Shown one piece after another: positions 63,574-64,000 of a stretch of 64,000 bases of DNA. The DNA lies in assembly GCF_018128545.1 (NCBI RefSeq), contig NZ_JAGSND010000005.1, positions 99,468 to 163,467 on the forward strand, written 5' to 3'. Each line of letters starts with the position of its first letter. Positions within the stretch are counted from its first letter, which is position 1. The stretch comes from Sinanaerobacter chloroacetimidivorans. Lineage in GTDB: Bacteria > Bacillota > Clostridia > Peptostreptococcales > Anaerovoracaceae. The position numbers were made by a program, and so were the translations under genes. The notes below the pieces were generated by a model. That model was not told the origin of the DNA. It made no database searches and worked only from the letters and a program-made list of their open reading frames with translations.

Positions 63574-64000
63574 ACTCTCAGAAAATATCGACCTTATAGG
63601 CGGTGGCACGCCCAAAACAAGCGTCCCTGAATACTGGGGTGGTGACATCCCGTGGCTTTCAGTCAAGGATTTTAACGATGATAGCCGTTATGTTTACTCT
63701 ACCGAAAAAAAAATTACTGAAGCGGGTTTGGCGAATAGCTCAACAAAGCTACTTAATGTGGACGACATAATTATTTCGGCACGTGGCACAGTCGGTGAGC
63801 TTGCTATGATTCCTTTTCCGATGGCGTTTAACCAGTCATGCTATGGAATACGGGGAAAGAAAGGCAAGGTTATTCAGACGTACCTATACTATCTACTAAA
63901 AGACAGTATCCGCCTTCTGAAGAGGCAGACGCACGGTTCGGTATTTGACACGATTACGAGGGATACATTTGCCAACATTTATGTAGACTTTCCTTCCCTC
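63563..64000 (+). CDS. hsdS: type I R-M specificity subunit HsdS (5' part)
   Basis: The frame opens at ATG 63563, overlaps hsdM by 11 bases and stays open to the window end (about 146 residues). It shows the HsdS target-recognition pattern: GGGTPKTSVPEYWGGDIPWLSVKDF, then ISARGTVGEL and the FNQSCYGI and YLYYLL segments of the first recognition domain. This determines the DNA target of the system, which cannot be read from sequence by eye. The C-terminal recognition domain lies beyond the window. Confidence 0.93.
   Translation, partial: MKSKLSENIDLIGGGTPKTSVPEYWGGDIPWLSVKDFNDDSRYVYSTEKKITEAGLANSSTKLLNVDDIIISARGTVGELAMIPFPMAFNQSCYGIRGKKGKVIQTYLYYLLKDSIRLLKRQTHGSVFDTITRDTFANIYVDFPSL

Larger units (their letters stand above)
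56680..64000. mobile_element. element 2 (partial, continues past the window)
   Basis: Starts next to the guaA remnant with an integrase and excisionase, then a sigma-like gene, zinc-ribbon gene, XRE/ImmA pair and a type I restriction-modification locus. Its bases are visibly GC-richer than element 1. The sigma-like protein recalls Tn916-type conjugative elements, but no conjugation gene is reached before the window ends. Confidence 0.75.

Overview
The window looks like chromosomal DNA of an anaerobic, amino-acid-fermenting member of the Clostridia (Firmicutes). Supporting signs are the strong AGGAGG ribosome sites with some GTG/TTG starts, a Rex redox repressor, a 2[4Fe-4S] ferredoxin, a CIRCE-controlled groESL operon, an oxygen-sensitive 2-hydroxyacyl-CoA dehydratase with its ATPase activator, a butyryl-CoA:acetate-type CoA-transferase and sigma-54 regulation of catabolic genes. 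A family such as Anaerovoracaceae/Peptostreptococcales is possible, but no rRNA or tRNA is present to fix the taxonomy.

Region 1 (1-8.8 kb) is housekeeping: the 3' end of tsaD, an ABC-F ATPase, acpP, rex, a convergent ferredoxin, a P-loop/Asp23 fusion protein, an 8-oxoguanine glycosylase, a DUF554 membrane protein and groES-groEL. The tsaD/ABC-F/rex/groESL order recalls the Bacillus ydiE-ydiF-rex-groESL neighbourhood.

Region 2 (8.9-22.6 kb) is a catabolic operon. A PAS-PAS sigma-54 activator stands in front of a near-perfect -24/-12 promoter (10882-10898). Downstream lie a two-subunit 2-hydroxyacyl-CoA dehydratase and its activator, 3-hydroxyacyl-CoA dehydrogenase, enoyl-CoA hydratase, thiolase, CoA-transferase, class III aminotransferase, iron alcohol dehydrogenase, D-2-hydroxyacid dehydrogenase and RidA. 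Together they could take an amino acid through 2-oxo and 2-hydroxy acids, 2-hydroxyacyl-CoA, enoyl-CoA and 3-oxoacyl-CoA to acetyl-CoA. The substrate is not known from sequence; a C4 substrate passing through 2-hydroxybutyryl-CoA and crotonyl-CoA would use most of the enzymes.

Region 3 (22.8-40.7 kb) continues the amino-acid theme: a YkvI-type transporter, a five-gene flavin/iron-sulfur amine dehydrogenase complex related to HcnABC and dye-linked proline dehydrogenases, an NSS sodium symporter, an Asp/Glu-racemase-like protein, a ThDP enzyme and an Old-Yellow-Enzyme/dienoyl-CoA-reductase-like flavoprotein. Two tandem APC permeases follow, behind a second sigma-54 promoter (34121-34137), and then a histidine kinase with a solute-binding sensor domain and its sigma-54 response regulator. 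A VanY-type carboxypeptidase, guaB and guaA (40.8-44.8 kb) close the chromosomal part.

Region 4 (44.84-56.68 kb) is an AT-rich integrated element in the 3' end of guaA. A 93-bp second copy of the last 30 codons and stop of guaA marks its right end, and every one of the nine differences is synonymous. It carries a tyrosine integrase, two small XRE regulators, a zinc-ribbon protein, a probable small RNA gene, an SF2 helicase, a strongly structured intergenic segment, a radical SAM enzyme, a serine recombinase, and a membrane protein followed by a PHP-nuclease/SMC-like ATPase that is a good candidate defence gene. No relaxase or type IV secretion gene is seen.

Region 5 (about 56.7 kb to the end) begins a second, GC-richer element next to the guaA remnant: integrase and excisionase, a Tn916-type sigma-like protein, a zinc-ribbon protein, an XRE repressor with ImmA/IrrE peptidase, and a type I restriction-modification locus (hsdM, partial hsdS) preceded by a small XRE protein. 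It runs off the window. Tandem accretion of two elements at guaA is the simplest reading.
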